This document shows, one piece after another, positions 38,579 through 48,589 of a DNA stretch of 55,094 nucleotides. Positions within the stretch are counted from its first letter, which is position 1. Each line of letters opens with the position of its first letter. The notes under the pieces are model-generated. The model made no database searches. It was not told where the DNA came from and saw only the letters and a list, made by a program, of their open reading frames with translations. The translations under genes were made by a program, and so were the position numbers. This DNA comes from Thermoanaerobacter thermocopriae JCM 7501 (GTDB lineage: Bacteria > Bacillota > Thermoanaerobacteria > Thermoanaerobacterales > Thermoanaerobacteraceae): assembly GCF_001310975.1 (NCBI RefSeq), contig NZ_BAZY01000013.1, positions 1 to 55,094 on the forward strand, read 5' to 3'.

Positions 38579-39181
38579 ATGCAGGGTATTGCAAAGATTA
38601 AGGAAAAGATTTTTGAAGAAGCCGCAGAGCAAAAAAAAACGGATAATTGAAAATGCAAAAAAAGAAGCAACCGAAATCCTAGAAAAAGCGGGGAAACAAG
38701 CTGTACAACTAAAAGCCGATGCTGAGGAAAAGGCCAAGAAGGCGGCCGGGAGGAAAAGAGGAAAATTTTATCTATTGCTGAACTGGAAGAGAGAAAGCGT
38801 TACTTGGAAGCGAAACAGGATTTGATAAACGAAGCCTTCGTCAGGGCGGAAAATAAACTTCTAAATCTAGAACCAGAAAAGTACAGGGACTTGGTCTACC
38901 ACATGATTTTGGCCGCTACCGTTGACGGTAATGAGGAAATTGTTGTTTCCGAGGATGACAAGGGAAAGATAACTCATGAATTGCTTGCGAAGGTTAATGA
39001 AGCCTTGAAAAGGCAAGGCAAGGCAGGCAATATTAGGTTTTCAGGAGAGAAAAGAACTATAAAAGGCGGGTTTATATTAAAATCGGCGACGGTAGAGGTC
39101 AATTGTACTTTCGATTACCTGCTTAAGGCCCAGAGGGAAGAATTGGAGACTGAAGTGGCCCGAATACTTTTTGAGGAGTGA
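38579..39181 (+). CDS. ntpE: V-type ATPase peripheral stalk subunit E, two frameshifts
   Basis: Starts [20 protein letters not shown]. An extra A in the run at 38631-38640 and a missing G near 38750 break the frame; correcting both gives about 200 aa. N-terminal half coiled coil ([20 protein letters not shown]), C-terminal half globular with [20 protein letters not shown] and [20 protein letters not shown], typical of subunit E. It binds the G/H subunit and the A/B head. Confidence 0.85.
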
Positions 39182-39186
39182 TAGCG

Positions 39187-40190
39187 ATGGTTATAGAACA
39201 GGATTTCCTATACGCATCGGGCAGAATAAGGTCTCTGGAAAACAAGCTGTTGAGCCGGGCCATTGTCAAGAGGATCCTTGAAGCAGAGAACATGGATGCA
39301 GTCATGAGGTCCTCAGTGAGACCGATTATGCTTCAGATTTTGAGGATTTAGAAAATATATATGAGTTTGAAAAGGCTTTAGAAAACAACATGAAAAAAAC
39401 TTTGGAGATGATAAAAGACTCTTTAAAAGACGATAGAGTTGTAAGGTTTTTTACCTTAAAGTACGACTATCATAATCTGAAAGTTCTTTTAAAAAGTAGA
39501 ATACTCGGTATTGATGTGCCGAAGAATCTTTCGACCTTGGGAGAAGTCCCTGTCGAAGAGCTTTTAAGGTTGAATAAAGGTGAGAAGGATGTGGCTCTCC
39601 CGAAGTTGATGCGGGTCGCTTTTGAGAAGGCTGTAGAAGTTTACGAAGAAACCCTGGACCCGCAACAGGTAGACCTTATAGTGGACAGGGCTTTATATGA
39701 AGAACTCAATCGTTTGGTCCAGAGCATAAGCCACGATTTTCTTAAAAATTATTTGGCTGCGATAGTTGACCTCACCAACATAAAGACTATGGTTAGGTTA
39801 AAATATATGGAGTCAGATTTGAGGACTCTGGAGAAATCTCTCCTGCCGGGTGGCAGTATTGAACCCGAGTTTTTCGAGGAAATGTTTCAAGAACCAGTGC
39901 CAGTGCTGATCGAGGCACTGGCATCTTCCAAGTATTCTATGGTTGTTAAAGAAGGCTTAGAAAACTGGATGTCAACCAGTAGTCCAGCGGCCTACGAGAA
40001 GTTGGCCGACGATTTCCTACTTAATATGCTGAGAAGGGGGCTATATAAGCCTTTTGGATTAGAAACCGTTGTGGGTTATCTTGGGGCCAAAGAGAATGAA
40101 CTCAAAATATTGAGGATTTTAATTGTGGGAAAAATCAATGGAATTTCTCAAGACATGATAAGGGAAAGGCTGAGGGATGTCTATGTATAA
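39187..40190 (+). CDS. ntpC: V-type ATPase subunit C, one-base loss
   Basis: Socket between the membrane ring and the central stalk. From the ATG at 39187 it reads MVIEQDFLYASGRIRSLENK. The frame breaks near 39311 at aggtcctc; adding one G gives VLSETDYASDFEDL and about 334 aa, the family length. Later blocks are FFTLKYDYHNLKVLLKSRIL and KPFGLETVVGYLGAKENELK. The end overlaps ntpF. Confidence 0.88.
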
Positions 40191-40512
40191 AATAGGAGTA
40201 ATCGCGGACCACGATACGGTGCTTTCATTTAAGTCAACGGGTATTGATACTTTCCCGGCCATTGACGAGGTGGAAGCAGCGGACACACTCATGAAACTTG
40301 CTCGGGAAAATTATGCTGTTATCTTCATAACCGAACATTTAGCAGAAAAGATAAGGGAGAAGATAGATTTTTTCAGGGATAAAATATTGCCCATTATTAC
40401 GTTGATTCCCAGCAACCGGGGTACGTTGGGAATCGGGATAAATGATGTGAAAAAATCTGTGGAAAAAGCTATTGGAGCAGATATCATTTTTGAAAGAGAG
40501 GGAAGGGAATGA
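40183..40512 (+). CDS. ntpF: V-type ATPase subunit F
   Basis: Small central-stalk subunit, about 109 aa: [20 protein letters not shown], then the typical [16 protein letters not shown] and [20 protein letters not shown]. An in-frame ATG at 40177 gives two more residues. The start lies inside the end of ntpC and the stop overlaps the ntpA start (ATGA), showing tight coupling. Confidence 0.92.
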   Translation: MYKIGVIADHDTVLSFKSTGIDTFPAIDEVEAADTLMKLARENYAVIFITEHLAEKIREKIDFFRDKILPIITLIPSNRGTLGIGINDVKKSVEKAIGADIIFEREGRE

Positions 40513-42279
40513 GCCAGGGTATAATAACCAAAGTTTCCGGTCCCCTTGTGGTAGCTGAGGGACTTCCTGAAGCCAAGATGTTCGATGTGGTAAAGGTGGG
40601 TAATCAAGGCTTATAGGTGAAATCATAGAAATACGTGGAGAGAGGGTATCAATTCAGGTATACGAAGAAACTTCTGGACTGGGCCCTGGGGACCCTGTAG
40701 TGTCGACGGGAGAACCTCTCAGTGTCGAACTGGGACCGGGAATGCTAGAAGGTATTTTTGATGGAATCCAGAGACCTCTTGACGTTATAGAAAAAAAAGT
40801 TGGCAGCTTTATTACAAGAGGCATAGACGTTTTTGCATTAAATCGCGAGAAAAAATGGAGATTTACGCCTAAAGTTAAGTCTGGCGATAAGGTTAGTGGA
40901 GGCGATATTATTGGCACAGTGCAGGAAACAGTGATAGTTGAACACCGCATAATGGTTCCTCCTGGTATTTCGGGTATTGTCGAAGACATTAGGGAAGGCG
41001 AATATACAGTAACCGAACCTGTTGCCAGAATAAAAACCGATTCTGGAGAGATAGTGGAAGTCACGATGATGCAGAAATGGCCGGTTCGAAAGGCTAGGCC
41101 ATACAAGGAGAAGCTACCTCCTGAAATTCCGATGTCTACTGGACAAAGAGTTATTGACACCCTTTTCCCGGTTACCAAGGGTGGTACAGCGTGCATACCT
41201 GGACCTTTTGGCAGCGGCAAAACTGTGGTTCAGCACCAGCTAGCTAAGTGGGCCGATGCTGAAATAGTGGTATATATCGGATGCGGTGAGCGGGGCAACG
41301 AGATGACCGACGTACTCCTTGAATTCCCAGAGCTCAAGGACCCCAAGACAGGGGAACCACTCATGAAACGAACGGTGCTTATTGCCAACACTTCCAACAT
41401 GCCTGTGGCAGCCCGTGAAGCTTCGATATACACCGGTATAACTATAGCGGAATACTTCAGAGACATGGGTTACAGTGTGGCCTTAATGGCTGACTCAACG
41501 TCTCGCTGGGCCGAAGCTTTGCGTGAAATGTCCGGAAGGCTTGAAGAAATGCCGGGAGAAGAAGGCTATCCAGCCTACCTTTCAAGGAGGCTTGCCGAGT
41601 TTTATGAGAGAGCAGGCAGAGTCATATGCTTGGTAGTGACAACCGGGAGGGAGCCTTGACGGTGGTAGGTGCTGTATCCCCACCGGGGGGCGATTTGTCA
41701 GAGCCGGTTACTCAGGCAACTCTTCGCGTGGTGAAGGTGTTCTGGGCTCTGGATTCGGAGTTGGCCTATGCGCGCCATTTCCCGGCCATTAACTGGTTGA
41801 CGAGCTATTCTCTGTATTCCGATGTTGTGGAAGATTACATGAACAAAAACGTGAGCAGTGACTGGGGCGAATTGCGCAGCGAGGCTATGAAACTACTACA
41901 AGAAGAAGCAAACCTTCAGGAAATCGTAAGATTAGTAGGTATCGATGCTCTTTCTACTAGAGATCGCTTAGTATTAGAAGTTGCCAGATCTATCAGGGAA
42001 GATTTCCTACATCAAAATGCTTTTCACGAGGTAGACACTTACTCGTCAATGGAAAAGCAGTATAGAATGCTTAAGCTTATAATGATATTCTATCAAGAAG
42101 CGCAGAAAGCTCTTGAAAAAGGTGCCCCGTTCTCGGAAATAGAAAAGCACCCGGTGCGCGAGAAAATTGCCCGTGCTAAATATGTCGAAGAGTCGAAGTT
42201 GGCTGTATTCGACGAAATAGAGAAGGAGATAAAGAAGGCTATGCAGGACCTCACTGAAGGAGGTGCAGCCGATGCTTAG
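40509..42279 (+). CDS. ntpA: V-type ATPase catalytic subunit A, two one-base losses
   Basis: ATP-hydrolysing subunit of the head. Starts [20 protein letters not shown]. Frames break near 40614 (one A missing, restoring [16 protein letters not shown]) and near 41628 (one C missing, restoring [15 protein letters not shown]), giving about 590 aa, exactly usual. The P-loop [44 protein letters not shown] and [14 protein letters not shown] are intact. Confidence 0.94.
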
Positions 42280-43650
42280 GGAGTATAAAACTGTTAGAGA
42301 AATTGTCGGCCCGCTAATGCTGGTTGAAAAGGTGGAAGGCGTCAAATACAATGAACTGGTGGAAATTGAGACCGGCTCGGGGGAAATCCGTAGGGGACAG
42401 GTACTGGAGGTCAACGGTGATAAAGCACTGGTTCAGCTGTTTGAAGGTTCTACGGGGCTTAACATCAACGACTGCAAAATAAGGTTTGTCGGGAAAAGCA
42501 TCGAGCTCGGGGTTTCTATCGATATGTTGGGGAGAGTTTTCGATGGTTTGGGCCGTCCGAGGGACAAAGGCCCCATGATCATACCGGAAAAGCGGCTGGA
42601 TATAAACGGCAACCCCCTCAACCCGACGGCCCGCGATTACCCTTCCGAGTTCATTCAAACAGGAATATCTGCCATCGATGGGCTAAATACTTTGGTAAGG
42701 GGGCAGAAACTCCCGATTTTCTCGGCTTCAGGTCTACCTCATGCCCAGCTAGCAGCGCAGATAGCAAGGCAGGCTAAGGTACTTGGTACTGACAGTAAGT
42801 TCGCGGTAGTATTTGCGGCAATGGGCATAACATTTGAGGAAGCTGACTACTTTATATCAGATTTTAGGCGTACCGGGGCTATAGATCGCACTGTACTGTT
42901 TATCAACCTGGCTAACGACCCGGCTATCGAACGTATAGCTACTCCACGTATGGCCTTGACTTGCGCAGAATTCTTGGCATACGAAAAAGACATGCACGTA
43001 CTTGTTATCATGACGGACATGACTAATTACTGCGAAGCTTTGCGAGAAGTCTCGGCCGCGAGGAAAGAGGTTCCTGGCCGAAGGGGCTATCCCGGCTACC
43101 TATATACCGACCTTGCAACGATATATGAGAGGGCAGGTCGGATTAAGGGAAGGGAAGGTTCGATTACACAGATACCTATTTTGACCATGCCTGAGGACGA
43201 TAAGACCCACCCGATACCTGACCTCACCGGGTATATTACTGAAGGTCAGATAATTTTAAGTCGCGAACTATACAGGAAGGGTATATATCCGCCGATAGAC
43301 GTGCTTCCGTCTCTGTCGAGACTTAAGGATAAAGGTATTGGGCATGGCAAGACTCGGGAAGATCACGCCGACCTTATGAACCAGCTGTTTGCCTCCTACG
43401 CTCGCGGCAAGCAGGCGAAGGAGCTGGCGGTAATCCTAGGTGAGGGTGCTCTTTCCGATACGGATAAGCTTTATGCAAAATTCGCCGATGAGTTTGAGGC
43501 AGGTATGTGGCCCAGAGGGAAGACGAGGACAGGAGCATTGAAGAGACCCTCACGATAGGTTGGGATCTATTGACAATCCTGCCAAGAGCCGAGCTCAAGA
43601 GGGTAAGGGACGAGTATATTGACAAATACCTTCCTGTAAAAGGAGAATAG
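42272..43650 (+). CDS. ntpB: V-type ATPase regulatory subunit B, one-base loss
   Basis: Non-catalytic head subunit. The ATG at 42272 follows ggaggtg; the upstream GTG at 42263 is inside that site. Starts [20 protein letters not shown]. The degenerate nucleotide site is [18 protein letters not shown]. The frame breaks near 43520 (aga-ggg, one G missing); restoring it gives [20 protein letters not shown] and the usual end DKYLPVKGE, about 459 aa. It overlaps the ntpA end by eight bases. Confidence 0.94.
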
Positions 43651-43655
43651 TGAAG

Positions 43656-44279
43656 ATGATACATGTAAATCCTTCACGAATGGAACTTACCAATTTGAAA
43701 AAAAGGCTTGTAACCGCAAAGCGTGGCCACAAGCTTTTGAAAGACAAGCAGGACGAGCTTGTGAAGAAATTTTTGGACATGGTAAAACAGAATAAAGCTT
43801 TGCGGGAGGAGGTTGAGGCTGAGCTCATCAGTGCTTTTAGAAGTTTCACCATGGCAAGAAGCCAAATGCCAGCCAACGTGGTGGAAGAGAGTCTCATGAT
43901 TCCTTCGGCTAAGGTCAGTATAAACGTTAAAAAGGAAAACATCATGAGCGTCAACGTACCCAGGTTAGAGATATCACAGCAGGAGAGTAAAAATCTCTAC
44001 CCTTATGGTTTTGCGAACACGTCGGCGGAAATGGACGCGGCCATACGTACTTTGTCGACCATGCTGCCGAAGATGTTAAAGCTAGCTGAGATCGAAAAAG
44101 CTTGCCAGCTCATGGCCGATGAGATAGAAAAGACTCGCCGCAGGGTAAACGCCCTAGAATATGTCTTAATACCGCAGCTTGAAGACACTATAAAATACAT
44201 CACGATGAAGTTGGATGAAAATGAACGTTCGAGCCGCACAAGGCTTATGAAGATAAAAGAAATGGTGATGCAAGGATAA
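43656..44279 (+). CDS. ntpD: V-type ATPase subunit D (central rotor axle)
   Basis: 207-aa coiled-coil axle turning inside the A3B3 head. Starts MIHVNPSRMELTNLKKRLVT with the typical RGHKLLKDKQDELVKKF and ends with RRRVNALEYVLIPQLEDTIK. A GTG at 43650 is a possible earlier start. No frameshift. It is the last gene of the operon (order G/H-I-K-E-C-F-A-B-D), followed by a terminator. Confidence 0.93.
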   Translation: MIHVNPSRMELTNLKKRLVTAKRGHKLLKDKQDELVKKFLDMVKQNKALREEVEAELISAFRSFTMARSQMPANVVEESLMIPSAKVSINVKKENIMSVNVPRLEISQQESKNLYPYGFANTSAEMDAAIRTLSTMLPKMLKLAEIEKACQLMADEIEKTRRRVNALEYVLIPQLEDTIKYITMKLDENERSSRTRLMKIKEMVMQG

Positions 44280-44302
44280 AAAACGTTTCTTTGTTAAAAA
44301 TC

Positions 44303-44342
44303 AGGGTGGGTAGTTTTTGAATGCCCGCCCTTTATTTTAATT
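44303..44342 (+). terminator. Terminator after the ATPase operon
   Basis: AGGGTGGGTA and TGCCCGCCCT pair with one G-T or mismatch position across a T-rich loop, followed by ttattttaatttt. Confidence 0.75.
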
Positions 44343-44493
44343 TTATACTTTCCTTAGTTTTCAAATTTTTACATATAACACTTATTCTAATACTCTTTTT
44401 TTATATTAAGTTGTCATCTTCAAAAGTTTGGTAAGATGAAAAATTGTCATATAATTATAATTGATTAAAAGAGATATTATAAAAAAGGATGTG

Positions 44494-45084
44494 ATGACCT
44501 TGAAAGGGAAAATAAAAAAGCTGGAGCCAAGAGAACTTTTTCTCATGTTTTGGGCTTTTTTTAAAATTGGTGCCTTTACATTAGGTGGAGGGTTTACCAT
44601 GATACCCCTTATGAAAGAAGAAATGGTAGATAAGCAAAAATGGATAAAGGAAGAGGAATTTCTGGATATAATTGCTGTAACTCAGTCGGCCCCCGGGGCA
44701 GTGGCTATAAATACTTCCATATACATAGGTTATAAATTGTATGGTCTTGTTGGCTCATTCATAGCTACCTTGGGGACTATACTTCCTTCGTTTCTGATAA
44801 TAGTCTTTATAGCTTTGTTCTACGACAGCTTCAAATCCAGCATCTATGTAAAAAAGGCCTTCAAGGGGATATACCCAGGCATAGTTGTGCTCATATTGGC
44901 ATCTGCTTTTAACCTTCGCAAGGCTGCCTTTAAAACTCCTGTTGGCGCCACAATAGCAGCTATTTCTCTCACAGCCCTTCTTATCTTTGACCTTCATCCT
45001 ATAATAGTGATCCTGACATCGGGAATAGCTGGCATGTTATTACAAGACAGACTTCGGGATCCAGAGGAGCGTGAGGGTAAATGA
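44494..45084 (+). CDS. chrA: Chromate transporter, first half (short CHR protein)
   Basis: About 196 aa (start at the ATG at 44494 after aaaagga; a TTG at 44500 is an alternative). It carries the CHR domain signature FWAFFKIGAFTLGGGFTMIP near the start, then QSAPGAVAINTSIYIGYK and five to six hydrophobic segments. Such half-size CHR proteins work as a pair with the next gene. The true substrate in anaerobes is uncertain; chromate export is the family label. Confidence 0.88.
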   Translation: MTLKGKIKKLEPRELFLMFWAFFKIGAFTLGGGFTMIPLMKEEMVDKQKWIKEEEFLDIIAVTQSAPGAVAINTSIYIGYKLYGLVGSFIATLGTILPSFLIIVFIALFYDSFKSSIYVKKAFKGIYPGIVVLILASAFNLRKAAFKTPVGATIAAISLTALLIFDLHPIIVILTSGIAGMLLQDRLRDPEEREGK

Positions 45085-45599
45085 TATATTTAAGCCTTTT
45101 TTGGGTGTTTTTTAAAATAGGAGCTTTCAGTTTTGGCGGCGGTTACGCGATGATTCCTCTCATTGAAAAAGAGATTATAGATATCCATCACTGGCTGTCA
45201 GTGGACCAGTTCCTGGATATAATAGCCATTTCACAGATGACTCCTGGTCCCATAGCCATAAATGCGGCTACCTTTGTAGGGTATAAAATAGGAGGATTTT
45301 GGGGGTCAGTAGCAGCTACTATTGGAGTTACAGCTCCTTCTTTTCTGATTATAATCATTCTCGCACTTTTGATAATGAGGTATCGTCACTTACCTTGGTT
45401 AGATGACTTTTTTAAGGGAGTCAGGCCGGCAGTTATCGCACTCATTATCCAGGCGGCTAATTCCGTAGGAAAAAGCTCCTTTGCCAGCATTAAAGATGTG
45501 CTGGTAGCAGTGGTGGTGTTTGTGGGGCTGTATCTTTTAAAAATTAATCCTCTCATAATGATAGTTGTAGCTGCGACCCTAGGTATTGCTATGTATTAG
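45081..45599 (+). CDS. chrA: Chromate transporter, second half (short CHR protein)
   Basis: 172 aa, similar in layout to its upstream partner: FWVFFKIGAFSFGGGYAMIP, then QMTPGPIAINAATFVGYKIG and several membrane segments. The ATG overlaps the stop of the first gene (ATGA), so the two halves are made together and probably insert with opposite orientation, as known for paired CHR proteins. It converges with the minus-strand gene downstream. Confidence 0.88.
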   Translation: MIYLSLFWVFFKIGAFSFGGGYAMIPLIEKEIIDIHHWLSVDQFLDIIAISQMTPGPIAINAATFVGYKIGGFWGSVAATIGVTAPSFLIIIILALLIMRYRHLPWLDDFFKGVRPAVIALIIQAANSVGKSSFASIKDVLVAVVVFVGLYLLKINPLIMIVVAATLGIAMY

Positions 45600-45641
45600 A
45601 ATAGTTTGTAAATCGAAAATAGTCATATGAGGTTTTTTCAT

Positions 45642-46364
45642 TTAAATAAGCATGTCCCTGGCTCTCGTATAAATAAGCATGTCCCTGGCTCTCGTAAGCT
45701 GGTAAATCATGTATCCTGCCGAAAAAAGAAGTAGAAGGGAAAGCACAGGCGGCACCGTTATTAAAAAGCTTGCAATCTGTGGAGATTTTCCTGTTGTTTG
45801 TACAGTTTCTGAAAGTACCGCCTGGTAGTCGATTAGTACTCTGTATCCAAAGCGCAGCCACATAATTGATACTGCGAAAGATAGAGGTGTTATTAGCATT
45901 GCTATGGTATAACCCAAAGTGTGCCTTTTTTTAAGTGCGTTAAGCCCCAGGAAGATAGGTATCAGAAAGGCCAACGAAAAAGCAGCTCCCAAAAAAGCTG
46001 GAGAGAGGGCTATGAACAAAGCGGAAGTCAAAGCATAGAAGCGGATCCCGATATTCAGCGGGGCTAGAGCGCTCATGAAATCAAAATAAGCTGCATTGGT
46101 ATATCGTAAATAGGAATAGACCTCATCTTTTATTTCGCTTTTTTTGAAGTTTAGCTTTTTCTCTATTTTTTCACCTTTTTTTATAACGGCTTCGTAGACT
46201 TTTTTTTGTTCAGTGTTTTTCATTTTGCTGGGATCGAAATTCTCATAACGGGCTTTGGCTTTTACAAGCTCTTTGTTAATCATGGTACGAACGGAGGCTG
46301 GGATGTCGGCGGACTTTACCCATTTTTCGATGGACATCAGCATTTTAAATATTTCTCTTGCCAC
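45642..46364 (-). CDS. Membrane protein of unknown function with duplicated C-terminal end
   Basis: 240 aa. The N-terminal third is helical and charged (MAREIFKMLMSIEKWVKSAD, KNTEQKKVYEAVIKKGEKIE); the rest has membrane segments near 110-150, 155-180 and 205-230. It ends TRARDMLIYTRARDMLI, because a 27-base unit at the 3' end is doubled. Layout (cytoplasmic helical part plus membrane pairs) recalls, weakly, type II secretion F-like proteins. Family unknown. Confidence 0.7.
   Translation of the reverse strand: MAREIFKMLMSIEKWVKSADIPASVRTMINKELVKAKARYENFDPSKMKNTEQKKVYEAVIKKGEKIEKKLNFKKSEIKDEVYSYLRYTNAAYFDFMSALAPLNIGIRFYALTSALFIALSPAFLGAAFSLAFLIPIFLGLNALKKRHTLGYTIAMLITPLSFAVSIMWLRFGYRVLIDYQAVLSETVQTTGKSPQIASFLITVPPVLSLLLLFSAGYMIYQLTRARDMLIYTRARDMLI
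45644..45697. repeat. Tandem 27-bp duplication at a gene end
   Basis: The unit aaataagcatgtccctggct plus ctcgtat occurs at 45644-45670 and again at 45671-45697 with one final base changed. It is in frame and adds nine residues to the membrane protein. Confidence 0.92.
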
Positions 46365-46497
46365 ATTATTACCTCCAGCTTTTGTGAATTTTTCATGGTA
46401 ATTTATTATATCATATAATAAATTTGTTGGGAAGCTTTTAGTACTTTTTTACTAATATGACAATATCATAGAATAATAACAAATGATTATTAATGTA

Positions 46498-46526
46498 TTG
46501 ACAAAAAAATTTTTTTAATGTATAAT
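46498..46526 (+). promoter_or_regulatory. Sigma-A type promoter for the NSS transporter
   Basis: TTGACA (46498-46503) and TATAAT (46521-46526) are 17 bases apart, 31 bases before the start codon, whose ribosome site is gggagg. Confidence 0.85.
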
Positions 46527-46557
46527 GGCTCTAAAAAATTTATAAGGGAGGGTTTTT

Positions 46558-48133
46558 ATGCCAGAAAATAGAGAAAACTGGGGGACTAAAATTGGACTCA
46601 TTCTTGCTATGGCTGGGAATGCGATAGGTTTAGGTAACTTTTGGAGATTTCCCTACCAGGTTGCCAAAAACGGCGGCGGCGCATTCATGTTACCTTATTT
46701 TGCTGCACTTTTACTCCTTGGAATTCCCCTTATCTATGTAGAATGGATGCAGGGCCGCTACGGTGGAAAATATGGTCATGGTACCATTGGTTGCATGACC
46801 TACCTGCAGGCTAAAGAAAAACTCGGACATTCTTGTGCAGCAATTATAGGAGCTCTTATCGGGATGCTAGTATTTTCTGTTACAGTTCTTGTAAATGCAT
46901 ATTACACACAAATTACTGGGTGGACCCTTGGCTACAGCTACCTTTCCTTGACTGGTGGTTATATGGGCACTGTGCGGTCTACCGCCGAAGTTTTTGGGAG
47001 CTATATCCAGAATCCGAGCCTGTCGATTACTTTCTGGCTAATAACACTTGCTCTCTTGGCGTTTGCTCAGTCGTGGTGTCCAGAAAGGTATCGAAGCATG
47101 GGCTAAAGTCATGATGCCGCTACTTTATGTATTTGGCTTTATCTTAATCATAAGGACACTGACCCTTGGTTCTCCCGTGAATCCGGACTGGTCGCCTATA
47201 AAAGGCCTTGACTACATTTGGAGCCCCAAGTGGAACGAATTGAATTGGCAATCAGCACTGGCTGCTGCGGGCCAGATATTCTTTACGTTATCTTTAGGAA
47301 TGGGTATTATCCAGAATTACGCATCCTATCTAAAACCTGATGAAGACATTGTTCTTTCTGCTACTACCACGGTATTTCTAAACGAATTTGCCGAAGTGAT
47401 CTTGGGGGGTACTATTGCTATTCCGATAGCCTACACCTTCCTCGGTCCCGAAGGCGTAGCAAGCGGTGTTGGACTTTCCTTCATCGCTCTTCCCAATGTG
47501 TTCCGAATGATGACAGGTGGCCAATTTTTCGGTGCCTTATGGTTCCTAGTATTGTTTGTTGCGGGATTTACCTCAGCAATAGCGATGTATAACTACCTTA
47601 TAACTATTCTTCAAGAAGACCTCAATGTACCGAGGAAAATAGGAGCTGTGGTGGTGTTTGGGTTCTACATTCTTGTAGGCCTGCCGTCTGCTTTAGAACC
47701 CATCTTAACCAAGACTAGTGAACTAATTTTCCTTACTGAGCTTGACAACTGGGTGGGTAACTACTTCTTAGTAATTGTGGGGCTCATCGAAGCTGTGGTG
47801 GTGGGTTGGCTGTTTGGTGAAAAGAAGGCTAAAGAAGAAATCAATAGGGGCAGTTATTGGAAGGTACCTTCAGGATTTTTCAATGTAATGGTTAAATTCA
47901 TAACACCGCTATCAATTGCGGTATTGCTTATTTTCTCCACAAAAAGCTATATAGATGATGGCTATTTCAAGTGGATTCCTAGTTTTGTGGAAAAAACTCC
48001 CGAGCTCATTCCATGGGTGCAAGGTGCTCGCTTGTTGCTTTTGACAATACTCATCATAGGTTTTGCTGAAACCTACTACACTATCCAAAAAAAATTTGGT
48101 AATGCTCGTGTTGAAAAAAGTACGAAAGCTTAA
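46558..48133 (+). CDS. Sodium-dependent NSS-family transporter, one frameshift
   Basis: Na+-coupled amino-acid importer, about 525 aa. Starts with WGTKIGLILAMAGNAIGLGN and FWRFPYQVAKNGGGAF, the core Na+/substrate site of the family. The frame shifts near 47060-47075; the downstream frame gives SRGVQKGIEAWAKVMMPLLY, the known continuation, if the shift is corrected (two bases lost or one gained). Later blocks are SLGMGIIQNYASYLKPDEDI and the remaining membrane helices. A MetS-like small protein follows after 15 bases, pointing to a methionine/alanine-type system. Confidence 0.88.
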
Positions 48134-48148
48134 AAGGGGGCGTAAAAT

Positions 48149-48250
48149 ATGTCTGGTGGAGCATTGTTTTTCATGGTATTTGCCTGGGTTGTAATACTGG
48201 GAGGAGTATATTATACCTTAACAAGTCTTATAAAATACCAGGCAAAATAA
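48149..48250 (+). CDS. metS: MetS-type small subunit of NSS transporter
   Basis: 33 aa, a single membrane helix: MSGGALFFMVFAWVVILGGV then YYTLTSLIKYQAK. The ribosome site is aaggggg. Size, the YYTL-SL tail and location directly after an NSS transporter fit the MetS family known from the Corynebacterium MetPS methionine/alanine transporter, where the small protein is needed for activity. Too short for usual gene finders. Confidence 0.8.
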   Translation: MSGGALFFMVFAWVVILGGVYYTLTSLIKYQAK

Positions 48251-48254
48251 TAAA

Positions 48255-48283
48255 AGCTGCGAATTTTCGCAGCTCCTTTTTGA
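48255..48283 (+). terminator. Terminator after the NSS transporter unit
   Basis: AGCTGCGA (48255-48262) pairs with TCGCAGCT (48267-48274), followed by ccttttt. Confidence 0.85.
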
Positions 48284-48339
48284 GATAAATAAAGATGTTA
48301 CTCTGAAAGGCCTTTGTGAATAAATAAAAGACTTAAATT

Positions 48340-48540
48340 GCAAAGGCTTTAAATTTTCATACAAGTTTTACCTCCATCCATTTTTCAACATTTTACCCCG
48401 AATTAAATCGGGTTGAATTTGCTTTCTTTACCATATATTATATTAAGTAAGTAAAGAATAATTAAAATTGTATGCGATGAAAACTGTTAACATTTTATAG
48501 TGCTGTCTCACTGGGAGGCATTATTGCAACATTTTTGTAA
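48340..48540. pseudogene. Regulator start region and peptide remnant, cassette D
   Basis: The stretch ccatccatttttcaac to ccatatattatattaagtaag (48374-48450) resembles the start and promoter region of regulator remnant A (25290-25370) read in the same orientation, including an ATGGATGG on the minus strand. Divergently, an ATG at 48478 with one base shift reads MKKLLTFYSAVSLGGIIATF and stops: a bare hydrophobic leader without a tail. The rest of the regulator is gone. A fourth, most decayed copy of the cassette. Confidence 0.35.
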
Positions 48541-48589
48541 GGATATTATAATTTGTTACATGTTTAAAAAATATTAAAAGGGGGAAATT

